Shown in pieces: positions 8,105 through 16,328 of a stretch of 22,894 nt of DNA (positions are counted from its first letter, which is position 1; the number at the start of each line of letters is the position of its first letter). The stretch comes from UBA4729 sp039931245 (lineage in GTDB: Bacteria > Patescibacteriota > Saccharimonadia > Saccharimonadales > UBA4665): the NCBI GenBank assembly GCA_039931245.1, contig JBDTSH010000025.1:1-22894 (forward strand). The letters are read 5' to 3'. Below the pieces are notes generated by a model, which was given only the letters and a program-made list of their open reading frames with translations, searched no databases and had not been told where the DNA came from. Both the position numbers and the translations under genes were made by a program.

Positions 8105-8124
8105 TATAATTACAGGGGTAAAGG
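8105..8124 (+). promoter_or_regulatory. Promoter -10 box and ribosome-binding site for the fibre-like gene
   Basis: A perfect TATAAT (8105-8110) is followed by a leader of about 14-20 bases carrying AAGG (8121-8124), six bases before the ATG at 8131. The -35 region is weak (TGGTGA at 8082-8087, 17-base spacing). This gene therefore has a short leader with a recognisable ribosome-binding site, unlike the apparently leaderless genes nearby. Confidence 0.6.
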
Positions 8125-8130
8125 TATGGG

Positions 8131-10422
8131 ATGAAACATACATACAGAATAAAAAAAGGTTTACTGCTGTGGGGGGTGCTATGTAGCACCTTTTTTGGCG
8201 TGGCCCTGAGTTTGACACCAGCCGCATTTGCTATTAATCCCACCACCATGCCGTTCCAAGGAAAAGTCGTCAATGCCAGTGGTATAAACGTGGCTGATGC
8301 CAACTATAGTTTCACCTTTAAGCTCTACTCAGTTGCCAGCGGCGGCACCTCGATGTGGGGAGAAACTCAAGCCTCCGTGCCCGTCGCCAGCGGCGTCTTT
8401 CAGGTTAACTTAGGTAGTACCTGTTCGCTCTTCACGACCCAGACCTGTAGCACATTTTCCAACACCGCTATCGATTTCAACGCCAGCCCGACCCTCTACC
8501 TAGGTGTGACGTTCAATGGCGACGCCGCCGGTGAAATGGCTCCCCGTATGCTACTAGGTAGTGTGCCGTTTGCTTTCAACGCCGACAAGGTCGGGGGACT
8601 AGGCGCCGCCCAGTTCGTCCAACTGTCGGTTGCCCAACAGACCGGTAGTATTAATGTCAGCGGAACTATTACATCGGCCAGCACGTTGGCCGTCCAAGGC
8701 GCCAGCGCCGTTACTCTCGGGTCAACTACCAATGTCGGCGCGGTTTTATTCAAAGACGGTACAGTCAACAACCGGCTAGTGACCCTGAATTCCCCCGCTT
8801 TAACTGCTAGCTATACCCTGACATTGCCGACAACTGCACCTGCTCTCAGCCAGTGCCTGCAGTCTGGCGCCTCTACCGCCAGCCAGTTAATATTCGGAAG
8901 TTGCGGCGGTACACCGACCCTGGCGCAGGCCTACACTGCTTCGGGGGCGGCCAATCCGCAAATCGTTTTTAGTGCGACCGGTGGTGGTCTCCACCTCCAA
9001 GATGCCGCTGTCTCAGTCGGCGGAAATTTATTATCCGTCGCCAGCAATGGCGGCGCTACTAATTTCTTGGCTGTCACTACTGCGGGCGCCAGCATAACCG
9101 GTGTCGCCAGTGCGACGACTAGCCTGCTTGCACCGCTGGTCGATGTGTCTTCTGCCGGTACTCTGAGCATCGGAACGGGTACTGCTAATGCTATCACGCT
9201 TGGAAAATTTGGCGTCACCACCGCCACTGCCGGCTCCCTAAGCATAGACTCCGGCGCAAGCGTACCGACCGCCGACCAAGTTTCCATAAATAATACAAGC
9301 TCTTCTGGAGTGACAACTAACGGCGTTAACGGCATCTCCGTTAACTATAAGGGCGGGGCGGCGGCGGTCGAATCTTCCGGAATGCGGATAGATTATGCTC
9401 CGGGGACCACTACGGGGGGCACCTGGAGCGGTCTGCGAATTGTTGCCAATGCCACTGGACCCGTCACAGGGGTAACGGCCTATGGTATTAAGCTCGAAGG
9501 GCCCACTTCACCAGGAGCCGGCACGGAGGTAGGTATGTATGTCGGATCCGGCTGGGACATTGGGGCTGATATCCAATCGGGCGGTATGCAGCTGGCAGCT
9601 CAGGCAGATCCAGCGGTGCCGGCTGCCGGCAATTTGCGCATTTACGCCAAAGATATTGCCGGGCGAATCATGCCGAAGTGGCTGGGTCCGAGCGGTGTCG
9701 ATACACCATTTCAGGCCAACCTCGGGTTTAACCGCGTTTCTTGGACTACTCCAGCCGGCGGAACGGTATTGACCACCTGTATCTCGACATTTGGGTCGAC
9801 CTTTACCAATGTCGGCACGGTAGCAAACCCTACTCCTAGCAGTGGCAACATCCTAAATTCCGTTCGGCGCGTAACCTTCAGTACTGGTACGACGGCGGCT
9901 GCATTGGCGAGCCATCGCCAGAGTACACTGCAGGTATGGCGTGGTAATTCCGCTGGCTTGGGTGGGTTCTTCTACACAATTCGCTTCGGCACCAGTACAT
10001 TGGCAGCCGGTAACCGCTCATTTGTGGGTATGTCCGACTCGACAGCTGCCCCGACCAACGTCGACCCGACAACCAGCACGGCCGGGGGTAAAATTGGCCT
10101 GGCCATCAATGCCAGCACTGGTAACTGGAACCTAATCAACAATATTTCTGGTTCTGCTCCGACGGTACTTGGTCTAGGCGCTAACTTCCCGGTTGATACC
10201 ACCAGCCTTTATGAGCTGGTTCTTTTCTCGGCGCCGAATGGCAGCTCGATCGGTTACCGTGTCACTAACACCGCTACCGGCAATACCACGAGCGGTTCAC
10301 TCTCGACCAACATTCCTTCTAGCACAACCTTCATGGCCCCTCTGTTTTGGATTACCAATAACGCCACAGCCGCCGCCGCCATCTTTAACTTCAGCGGCTG
10401 GTACCTAGAGAGCGATAATTAA
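8131..10422 (+). CDS. Large secreted fibre-like surface protein
   Basis: A 763-residue exported protein of unknown function. A signal peptide ends near residue 34 (TPAAFA). Residues 35-165 form a recognisable N-terminal module: MPFQGKVVNASGINVADANYSFTFKLY, MWGETQASVPVASGVFQVNLG, LYLGVTFNGD...MAPRMLLGSVPFAFNADKV. The same pattern (roughly 'YQG.L....G.pv.g.y..tF.lyd...gg..lW.E') occurs in large secreted proteins of many bacteria. The middle (about 170-480) is low-complexity beta and resembles phage tail-fibre stalks (TLNSPALTASYTLTLPTTAP, AGTLSIGTGTANAITLG). The C-terminal ~220 residues end in FNFSGWYLESDN and could be a globular jelly-roll or lectin-like head. There is no sortase signal or C-terminal helix. 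The fold suggests an elongated adhesin; a role in attachment to a host cell is inference only. Confidence 0.75.
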   Translation: MKHTYRIKKGLLLWGVLCSTFFGVALSLTPAAFAINPTTMPFQGKVVNASGINVADANYSFTFKLYSVASGGTSMWGETQASVPVASGVFQVNLGSTCSLFTTQTCSTFSNTAIDFNASPTLYLGVTFNGDAAGEMAPRMLLGSVPFAFNADKVGGLGAAQFVQLSVAQQTGSINVSGTITSASTLAVQGASAVTLGSTTNVGAVLFKDGTVNNRLVTLNSPALTASYTLTLPTTAPALSQCLQSGASTASQLIFGSCGGTPTLAQAYTASGAANPQIVFSATGGGLHLQDAAVSVGGNLLSVASNGGATNFLAVTTAGASITGVASATTSLLAPLVDVSSAGTLSIGTGTANAITLGKFGVTTATAGSLSIDSGASVPTADQVSINNTSSSGVTTNGVNGISVNYKGGAAAVESSGMRIDYAPGTTTGGTWSGLRIVANATGPVTGVTAYGIKLEGPTSPGAGTEVGMYVGSGWDIGADIQSGGMQLAAQADPAVPAAGNLRIYAKDIAGRIMPKWLGPSGVDTPFQANLGFNRVSWTTPAGGTVLTTCISTFGSTFTNVGTVANPTPSSGNILNSVRRVTFSTGTTAAALASHRQSTLQVWRGNSAGLGGFFYTIRFGTSTLAAGNRSFVGMSDSTAAPTNVDPTTSTAGGKIGLAINASTGNWNLINNISGSAPTVLGLGANFPVDTTSLYELVLFSAPNGSSIGYRVTNTATGNTTSGSLSTNIPSSTTFMAPLFWITNNATAAAAIFNFSGWYLESDN

Positions 10423-10423
10423 C

Positions 10424-10879
10424 ATGAAAATAAATGCAACACCTCCACGGAGTATCGATGGCATTAGGAATGTTCAGCTGCCAAAGAAGATAGCAAAAAG
10501 TAAGCGGTTCAGGAGAAAGCTGCGCGGCAACTGGAAACTGCTTGTGATTATTGCGCTCAGCGTTGCACTACTCGCAATTGCGGGTTTATTCTGGCGCCAT
10601 ATGACCGCAGGACAGAGTCTTCAGGGCAAGGCTGAGTTGCAGCGAGTCGAAAAGGAGATCGAAAAACACTACGTCCTTCCTAGCGACGAAGTGCCCGCCC
10701 TTGCGACCGTAACCGATAAAAACAAATTAACCACTCCCTTTTTTAAGAGCGCCCAAAATGGAGATAAGATACTAATTTATCAAAAAAATAAAATAGCAAT
10801 AATTTACCGCCCAGTTATTGATAGAATAATTGCCGTTGGGCCCGTCGCCCTTGATGCTCCCCCAAGAGGTCAACAATAA
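10424..10879 (+). CDS. Small single-pass membrane protein of unknown function
   Basis: A 151-residue protein that I do not recognise by family. The N-terminal ~40 residues are strongly basic (KKIAKSKRFRRKLRGNW), followed by one membrane helix (about 40-58, LLVIIALSVALLAIAGLFW) and an extracytoplasmic domain of about 90 residues. That domain contains a charged helix (QGKAELQRVEKEIEKHYVLPSDE) and strands GDKILIYQKNKIAIIYRP and IDRIIAVGPV. The basic inside and the lone helix predict a type II orientation. The ATG lies one base after the upstream stop, with no clear ribosome-binding site. Its 3' end is markedly AT-rich compared with the genes before it. Its position between a fibre-like protein and a multidomain surface protein suggests an assembly or anchoring role. 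Confidence 0.7.
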   Translation: MKINATPPRSIDGIRNVQLPKKIAKSKRFRRKLRGNWKLLVIIALSVALLAIAGLFWRHMTAGQSLQGKAELQRVEKEIEKHYVLPSDEVPALATVTDKNKLTTPFFKSAQNGDKILIYQKNKIAIIYRPVIDRIIAVGPVALDAPPRGQQ

Positions 10880-10901
10880 TGATAAGCAGCCAATAAAAGC
10901 G

Positions 10902-13130
10902 ATGGTGGGCACTTTGAAAAAAAACACAAAAATATGGCTAGGCGTTATTGGCATAGTTGGACTGATCTTAGGGGTCATTCCCGCCAAGGCTCAGGCAAAT
11001 TTGTGTACAACGACAATTGCGCCAAGTACACTGACGCACGGCGTCGATGCGCTGTTTGATATTACCATTACCAATACTGGGGATGATGCCATTCATTGGG
11101 TCGATATAACCACCCCGCCCAACTTATATTATTCTGGCCAATCTATCAGCCAGGACGACTGGAGCATCAGCGAACATGGCGACGGGACGGCAGCTGGAAA
11201 CGGGAATATATTGCCCGGTGGGAGCTATACTTTTCAGATATCAGCCCATTCTGGGGTAGAGAATGGCTCGACTGTTTGGCAGATCATAGCCTCCAGTAGT
11301 CCAGATGGGTCAGGCACATTCGTGTGCGGAGGAGCGGCCACGACTACTGTTAGTGGCCACTACCCAAACGACGGTGATAGCGGTGTATCGAATCTCGTGC
11401 TAGATAATCTGAGCGACAGTTCGGTAACCATCAGCTGGGATAGTACAGCCGACACTACCTCGCTAATATACTACGGCGCAACGTCAGATTATGGGAGCAC
11501 AGGCAAGTACATTACGAGCCACGTCAGTAGCCATAGCCTGACGCTCAAGGGCTTATCGGCCAATACCCTCTATCACTTTCAAGTCGTTGGCCAAGACGCC
11601 GACATTAATCCCTATTACTCGGCCGACAATACGTTTATTACATCCGCCAAATCGGTGGTTCCAACTATTTTGCTGCCCGGTAGGTCCAACTCGCCAGCCA
11701 CCCCGCTTATTACACTCGGAGCAGAATCGGTAAAACCGAGTGTAAATTTGCTTACGATTTTGCCGAAAATTGCTGCGAAGTTTCCTACTATTTCGGGTGT
11801 CGCCGAGGATAACGTGGCGGTTGCGCGAGTTGAGTACTCGACAGACGGCGGCAGGAACTGGCTACCGGTTGATACAAATTTAGGTCTCGGCACTAAACGC
11901 GATTCGTTCACCTTTACTCCACAACGATTGGAAGATGGTGATTATATGATTGTTGTCCGCGTTATCGACACTTCAGGAAATTTGACCCAAACGTTAATTA
12001 CGAAGATTGTTATCGACCGACTACCGCCTCAGTTTGGGAATATGGTTATCTCCTATGGATCGCAAGAACTAACGGCTGATAACCAGAGCACCATCACCAT
12101 GTCGGCAAGATCGGAGTATCAGATTACTGGTCAAGCGATTGGTGGCGCCAGCACCGTGTCTATAGTTGCAAAAAATAAAGCCAAACTAACAGTGAAATCT
12201 TTTGGGCTGCATCTGAACGATGATAATGGATTATGGTCAGGCAAAATACAATTTGAAAAAAATGGCGAGTATAGCATTTATGCTCTGGCTGTCGACGGTG
12301 CAGATAATAGGGTGGAGCGCTTACTTGGGCAAATCAACGTTGAATCATCGGGAAAAGTTATCGATAGTAAAAATAATACAATCGCGCGGGCAAAGGTTAG
12401 CCTGTACTATTTAGAGCCAGTGTCACGACGATGGCAGCTCTGGGACGGGCGTCCGTATGGACAACAGAATCCACAGCGGGTGATAACTAACAGCTATAGC
12501 CTGATGGCCCCCGCCGGGGAATATTACCTTCAAGCTGCCGCACCCGGCTATGCTACGGTTATTTCCAATCGATTTAAAGTCAGTTCACCTAAAAACCTGA
12601 CCATGAATTTTACTTTGCCGAGTCGGCCGAGTTTTAAATTTGGTGCAAGGGTTTTATTCTCCTTGCCGTCCTGGACGTTAGTCCATGACTATTCAAGCGC
12701 TAACGAAGTTTCACGGCACAATAAACCTGTTGTCTTTGGGATGCTACCTCATTTTATGCTGCCAAAAATTAACGGCGGAACCGAGTCGTATCTTGATTTA
12801 TATGGCAGGCCCACCGATCTAGTGCTACTGAGCACGTGGCTGCCTAGCGGTTTGGATCAACTCAGCTCATTAGCAGCCGTTCAGAAAAATAAGGATGTTG
12901 GTGCGGTTCCGCTGTATATCGGTGAGCAACCAGAGTCGGTGGAGGCCTATTTGAGGATTGCCGAAATACATATTGATGGACTGGCTGATCCGGACAATTC
13001 TCTAGCAGAGAAGTTTCAAGCCGGATTTGGACCTCGGCATCTCTTTATAGATCGTAACGGCCATATTAAAAAGGTTATGGTTGGGGTATTATCAGAGCAG
13101 ACAATTTTACGCGAGCTGGGCGGGCTCTAA
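10902..13130 (+). CDS. Multidomain surface protein with C-terminal thioredoxin-like domain lacking CxxC
   Basis: A 742-residue exported protein. I chose the ATG at 10902 because it opens a signal sequence (MVGTLKKNTKIWLGVIGIVGLILG...AKAQA); in-frame upstream codons lie inside the preceding gene. Domains in order: a DUF11-like beta domain (about 36-140), a fibronectin-III-like domain (about 145-250, SSVTISWDSTADTTSLIYYG..., LSANTLYHFQVVGQD), Ig-like domains (about 290-500, FPTISGVAEDNVAVARVEYSTDGGRNW, DGDYMIVVRVIDTSGN), a carboxypeptidase-regulatory-like domain (about 505-600, SGKVIDSKNNTIARAKVSLYY) and a TlpA/ResA-type thioredoxin-like domain (about 605-742). In the last, the expected W-C-x-x-C is W646-L-P-S-G650, while the rest of the fold (AEKFQAGFGPRHLFIDRNGHIKK) is kept. 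It therefore cannot do thiol exchange at the usual site. Base composition is lower in GC than the flanking genes. Confidence 0.75.
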   Translation: MVGTLKKNTKIWLGVIGIVGLILGVIPAKAQANLCTTTIAPSTLTHGVDALFDITITNTGDDAIHWVDITTPPNLYYSGQSISQDDWSISEHGDGTAAGNGNILPGGSYTFQISAHSGVENGSTVWQIIASSSPDGSGTFVCGGAATTTVSGHYPNDGDSGVSNLVLDNLSDSSVTISWDSTADTTSLIYYGATSDYGSTGKYITSHVSSHSLTLKGLSANTLYHFQVVGQDADINPYYSADNTFITSAKSVVPTILLPGRSNSPATPLITLGAESVKPSVNLLTILPKIAAKFPTISGVAEDNVAVARVEYSTDGGRNWLPVDTNLGLGTKRDSFTFTPQRLEDGDYMIVVRVIDTSGNLTQTLITKIVIDRLPPQFGNMVISYGSQELTADNQSTITMSARSEYQITGQAIGGASTVSIVAKNKAKLTVKSFGLHLNDDNGLWSGKIQFEKNGEYSIYALAVDGADNRVERLLGQINVESSGKVIDSKNNTIARAKVSLYYLEPVSRRWQLWDGRPYGQQNPQRVITNSYSLMAPAGEYYLQAAAPGYATVISNRFKVSSPKNLTMNFTLPSRPSFKFGARVLFSLPSWTLVHDYSSANEVSRHNKPVVFGMLPHFMLPKINGGTESYLDLYGRPTDLVLLSTWLPSGLDQLSSLAAVQKNKDVGAVPLYIGEQPESVEAYLRIAEIHIDGLADPDNSLAEKFQAGFGPRHLFIDRNGHIKKVMVGVLSEQTILRELGGL

Positions 13131-13133
13131 ATT

Positions 13134-14762
13134 ATGCAACTACAATTTATCGGCCAAAATGTCCACTTTGCCGTCAGTTTACTGGCGTCATTGGCGGTCT
13201 TTGCCGTCTTTTGGCTGACTTTTGATGCCTGGTTAGAGCGCCGCCACTGGCGGGAAGCAATTAAGTGGAGCGGTTTTTTAGTCTTGGCCCTTGGTCTGTT
13301 GCTCAACGGGGCGATAACTGGGTCTGGCAATCTGGCCAGTGGCATGCTGTCGACCGCCCTACCGGTAATTACACTCGGACTGCGGATTGCCGGCTATGCT
13401 TTAATTGCGTTCGCCCAGCTCCTCGACCCATTAATGAAGCGACCCGACAGTCAGGCGGTGGACGCCGGGGTTGGGCCGGTTCCTCAAAGTTGGCTGAAGC
13501 GAAGATTGCATATGCGGTCTGCGCTGGTGGGCGGCGGCGTTGCCAAATTGATATTCATGCCTGCGCTACCGCTTTTCGTCGCTGGATTGTACTGGCGACG
13601 GGCCACAACTGGTCTGGAGCGCCACCTCCGGCCGGTGGCACTCGGTTTTGGATTACTGGCGCTGTATGAGCTTTTTGCCGCCCTCGACGTCCTCCAAGGA
13701 AACAGTAACCCATTGGTCTACACCTGGGTGGCTGCCTATGGACCCGTCTGGTGGATAGCCCAATCAGCCTTGCTCGCCGCCGGTGTCGTGCTGGGACGGT
13801 GGGTCTGGCAGTACTTAACGAAGCGTATAATTAGCCAAGTATTTATAGTCTTAGTTACGACAACTGTCGTGATATATTTTGTTTCGACCGCTGGGTTTAG
13901 CTTGCTGTTACTACGTAATACTCGTTCCCAGGCCCTTGATGATCTGACGACAGCTAGCCATGTCTTGGATTACGCGCTAACTAGTCGAGAGGGTGAAATC
14001 GCTGCCCAAGCCGAGTCGGTCGCTTTACGTCCCGGTATTGCCGCCGCCGCAACTGTGGCGGATCACAAAGCCATGATTGCGTCGGTTGGCGACTTCGCAG
14101 TGACCCACCGGTTGAGCTCTTTAGTCTTTACCGATGCCGATGGTCGGGTCCTGCTCAGGGCCGAAGACCCAAATCGATGGGGCGACTCACTGTCTAACGA
14201 TTCGCTCGTCCAACGGGCTCTGATTGGCCGGATAGCCTCGAGCGTGGCGGTCCGTCAAGGCGTGGTAGCGCCAAATGTAAACCTGATGTCTACTCGGCCA
14301 ATTCGTGACGGCAATGGCTTAATCGTCGGCACGGTTACCGTCGCCCAAACCATTTCGAGCGCCTTCGTTGACGGTATTCGGTCGGCGACCGGTCTGGAAA
14401 GTTCGATCTATGGGGGCGATGTCCGGGCTGCGACGACGCTCCTGAGTGGTGATGGCTTGCACCGGGCAATTGGCTTGCGTGAAACTAATGATGGTGTCCT
14501 CCGAGCTGTCTTAAAAGAAGGCAAAAGTTATAGCGGTGACGCGAGTTTCCAGAACCGAGATTACTTGGCTGCCTATGCCCCACTGAAAGACGAAAATAAT
14601 AATACCGTCGGCATGCTACTGGTGGCGCGCCCAGCAGACTCCTTACTGGCAGCGGCCGGCCGACTAGTTGAACTAGCGTTTTTGGTTTCGGTCGGACTAC
14701 TGGCGGTTTCGGTGCTGCCGGTCTATGCTATTGCCCGAAAAATATCTGAAGCCGTCAGATAA
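13134..14762 (+). CDS. Polytopic membrane sensor-like protein with Cache domain, no transmitter
   Basis: A 542-residue membrane protein. About six helices occupy residues 10-225, then a seventh (about 233-260, QVFIVLVTTTVVIYFVSTAGFSLLLL). An extracytoplasmic region of about 245 residues (260-505) has dCache features: a long helix (LDDLTTASHVLDYALTSREGEIAAQAES), then SSLVFTDADGRVLLRAEDPNRWGDSLSNDSLVQRAL, then LMSTRPIRDGNGLIVGTVTVAQTI and DYLAAYAPLKDENNNTVGMLLVARP. A final helix (LVELAFLVSVGLLAVSVLPVYAIAR) is followed by only nine residues, ISEAVR at the end, which look like the first residues of a HAMP domain. No kinase, cyclase or chemotaxis output follows, and the 219 bases after the stop do not encode one. 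It starts three bases after the upstream gene. It may signal through a separate partner, or be the remnant of a truncated histidine kinase. Confidence 0.75.
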   Translation: MQLQFIGQNVHFAVSLLASLAVFAVFWLTFDAWLERRHWREAIKWSGFLVLALGLLLNGAITGSGNLASGMLSTALPVITLGLRIAGYALIAFAQLLDPLMKRPDSQAVDAGVGPVPQSWLKRRLHMRSALVGGGVAKLIFMPALPLFVAGLYWRRATTGLERHLRPVALGFGLLALYELFAALDVLQGNSNPLVYTWVAAYGPVWWIAQSALLAAGVVLGRWVWQYLTKRIISQVFIVLVTTTVVIYFVSTAGFSLLLLRNTRSQALDDLTTASHVLDYALTSREGEIAAQAESVALRPGIAAAATVADHKAMIASVGDFAVTHRLSSLVFTDADGRVLLRAEDPNRWGDSLSNDSLVQRALIGRIASSVAVRQGVVAPNVNLMSTRPIRDGNGLIVGTVTVAQTISSAFVDGIRSATGLESSIYGGDVRAATTLLSGDGLHRAIGLRETNDGVLRAVLKEGKSYSGDASFQNRDYLAAYAPLKDENNNTVGMLLVARPADSLLAAAGRLVELAFLVSVGLLAVSVLPVYAIARKISEAVR

Positions 14763-14907
14763 GTAACCGTTAGCTAATATATTTCTGGCATCGCAGTAGT
14801 TTTTACGATCGACTAGGCGCCCGAATGATCTATGCAGAGCCGGCCGGGTCTTCCTAATATAGTGTAGGTGATGCCCGCGCGGGTTGCACTGGCTGTAGTG
14901 AGGAATC

Positions 14908-14941
14908 CTTAAGCTTCCTTTAATGCCCAGCGGTGTACAGT
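14908..14941 (+). promoter_or_regulatory. Operator/promoter of the ABC transporter operon with 11-bp direct repeat
   Basis: CTTAAGCTTCCTTTAATG (14908-14925) contains TTAA at 14909 and again at 14920, exactly 11 bp apart. It is followed after ten bases by TGTACAGT, whose TACAGT (14936-14941) serves as a -10 box. The element occupies the -35 position. A direct repeat with this period is how OmpR/PhoB-family response regulators bind when activating from the -35 region. The redox operon promoter carries a 15/18 match at the same place. No response regulator gene is visible in this window. Confidence 0.6.
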
Positions 14942-14970
14942 CAGGGGTATCACGCAACCATAAATCAATT

Positions 14971-14975
14971 AAGGA
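14971..14975 (+). promoter_or_regulatory. Ribosome-binding site for the ABC permease gene
   Basis: AAGGA lies six bases before the ATG at 14982 and supports that start. Together with the -10 box at 14936-14941 it predicts a leader of roughly 35 bases. Confidence 0.6.
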
Positions 14976-14981
14976 ATACAC

Positions 14982-16328
14982 ATGAATGTCATCACTAGGG
15001 GAGTCCGCAACGCTTTTCGCAATCAAATCCGGACGTTTTCGATCGTTGTGATTTTGGGGCTCAGTGTCGGTTTATCATTAGCCATGTTGATCGCCTATCA
15101 GGCCGTCGGCCAAAAAATCAATTCTGTGAAAAGCTCGGTTGGCAACACCGTGTCAATATCGCCAGCTGGGGTGCGTGGCTTTCAGGGCGGCGGTAGCGCG
15201 CTGACCGCCAGCCAACTCGCGCCGATTAAAAATCTGCCGCACGTGACGGGTCTAACCGAGAGCCTGAACGATCGCTTGAGTACCGCCAATACTAATGTCC
15301 AGTCAGCCGTTGACGCCGGTAGTCTGGGTCGGCGCTTCGCCCAAAATGACGGCACCGCTAGTGCCCCCAACCCGGGATTCGGCGACGGCGCCCCAACTGA
15401 CGGCGCCCCAACCCGTAGCTTTACGCCGCCTGTTACGCTCATCGGGACGTTGTCACCGACTGAGCTGTCGGCCTCCAACGGTGGCGGGACGTTGACGCTA
15501 AAGAGCGGGCAGCTCATTAATGGCACGACTAGTGACATGGTCGCTTTGGTCGGGACAACTCTCGCCGCCAAGAACAACCTGACCGTTGGCTCGACCTTTA
15601 CCGCCTACGGAACTAGCGTGACGGTGGCGGGAATATTTGACGCCGGCAATACTTTCTCAAATAATCAGATCATAATGCCACTGGCCAGTGTCCAAACCCT
15701 GTCGAACCAAGTCGGTAGTGTTACCGCCGCGACAGTGAGCGTCGATTCGATTAGTAATGTCGACGCGGTGACGAGCGCCGTTTCGAAATCGCTCGGCAGT
15801 GCGGCCGATGTTACCAACGCTGCCGCGACTGCCCAGCAAACGGTCACCCCGCTGGAGAATATTAGGACAATTTCGCTCTATAGCTTGATCGGCGCCCTAA
15901 TTGCCGGATCGGTGATTATTCTGCTGACGATGATCATGATCGTTCGGGAGCGCCGCCGAGAAATCGGTGTACTCAAAGCTATCGGTGCATCCAACACAAC
16001 CGTCATGTTCCAGTTCATGACCGAAGCGGTCACCTTGACGATGCTCGGTGCCCTCATCGGTCTAGTGTTAGGCGTCGTGGCGGGGAACCCCATCACTAAG
16101 TTGCTCGTTACTAATAGTACGAGCTCGCAGACAGCCGGGGGCGGTGGGGGCCGATCGTTTGCTGCCCGCGCTGTGCGCAACAGCGTCAGCACAATTCACG
16201 CCGCCGTTGGGTGGGAGATCATCCTGTATGGTCTGGCTGCCGCGCTAATTATCGCGCTGGTCGGTAGCGCCGTCGCCTCGTTCTTTATAGCAAAAGTAAG
16301 ACCAGCGGAAGTGATGAGGGCCGAATAA
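14982..16328 (+). CDS. MacB/FtsX-type ABC transporter permease
   Basis: A 448-residue permease of the type VII (MacB/LolCE/FtsX) ABC family, which couples ATP use in the cytoplasm to mechanical work outside: export of peptides, lipoproteins or antibiotics, or signalling. One N-terminal helix (residues 18-42, IRTFSIVVILGLSVGLSLAML) precedes a large extracytoplasmic domain (about 43-295) and three C-terminal helices. The cytoplasmic coupling motif RERRREIGVLKAIGAS lies after the second helix, and the protein ends KVRPAEVMRAE, both typical of the family. The outer domain has a Gly/Pro/Asp-rich insert (APNPGFGDGAPTDGAPT) partly built from a 15-bp tandem duplication. Its stop overlaps the ATPase start (TAATG). 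No membrane-fusion protein is nearby. The substrate cannot be told from sequence. Confidence 0.9.
   Translation: MNVITRGVRNAFRNQIRTFSIVVILGLSVGLSLAMLIAYQAVGQKINSVKSSVGNTVSISPAGVRGFQGGGSALTASQLAPIKNLPHVTGLTESLNDRLSTANTNVQSAVDAGSLGRRFAQNDGTASAPNPGFGDGAPTDGAPTRSFTPPVTLIGTLSPTELSASNGGGTLTLKSGQLINGTTSDMVALVGTTLAAKNNLTVGSTFTAYGTSVTVAGIFDAGNTFSNNQIIMPLASVQTLSNQVGSVTAATVSVDSISNVDAVTSAVSKSLGSAADVTNAAATAQQTVTPLENIRTISLYSLIGALIAGSVIILLTMIMIVRERRREIGVLKAIGASNTTVMFQFMTEAVTLTMLGALIGLVLGVVAGNPITKLLVTNSTSSQTAGGGGGRSFAARAVRNSVSTIHAAVGWEIILYGLAAALIIALVGSAVASFFIAKVRPAEVMRAE
15384..15413 (+). repeat. Two-copy 15-bp tandem repeat in the permease gene
   Basis: GACGGCGCCCCAACT is followed at once by GACGGCGCCCCAACC, encoding DGAPT twice. 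The length preserves the reading frame, so copy-number change would only alter linker length in the extracytoplasmic domain. Confidence 0.85.

Noticed and set aside
10830..10901. Upstream TTG start for the 742-residue surface protein
   Set aside because: It lies within the preceding gene, has no ribosome-binding site and buries the signal sequence.
14874..14883. CCCGCGCGGG palindrome before the ABC operon
   Set aside because: It is a short GC-only palindrome without flanking support, easily expected by chance at this base composition.
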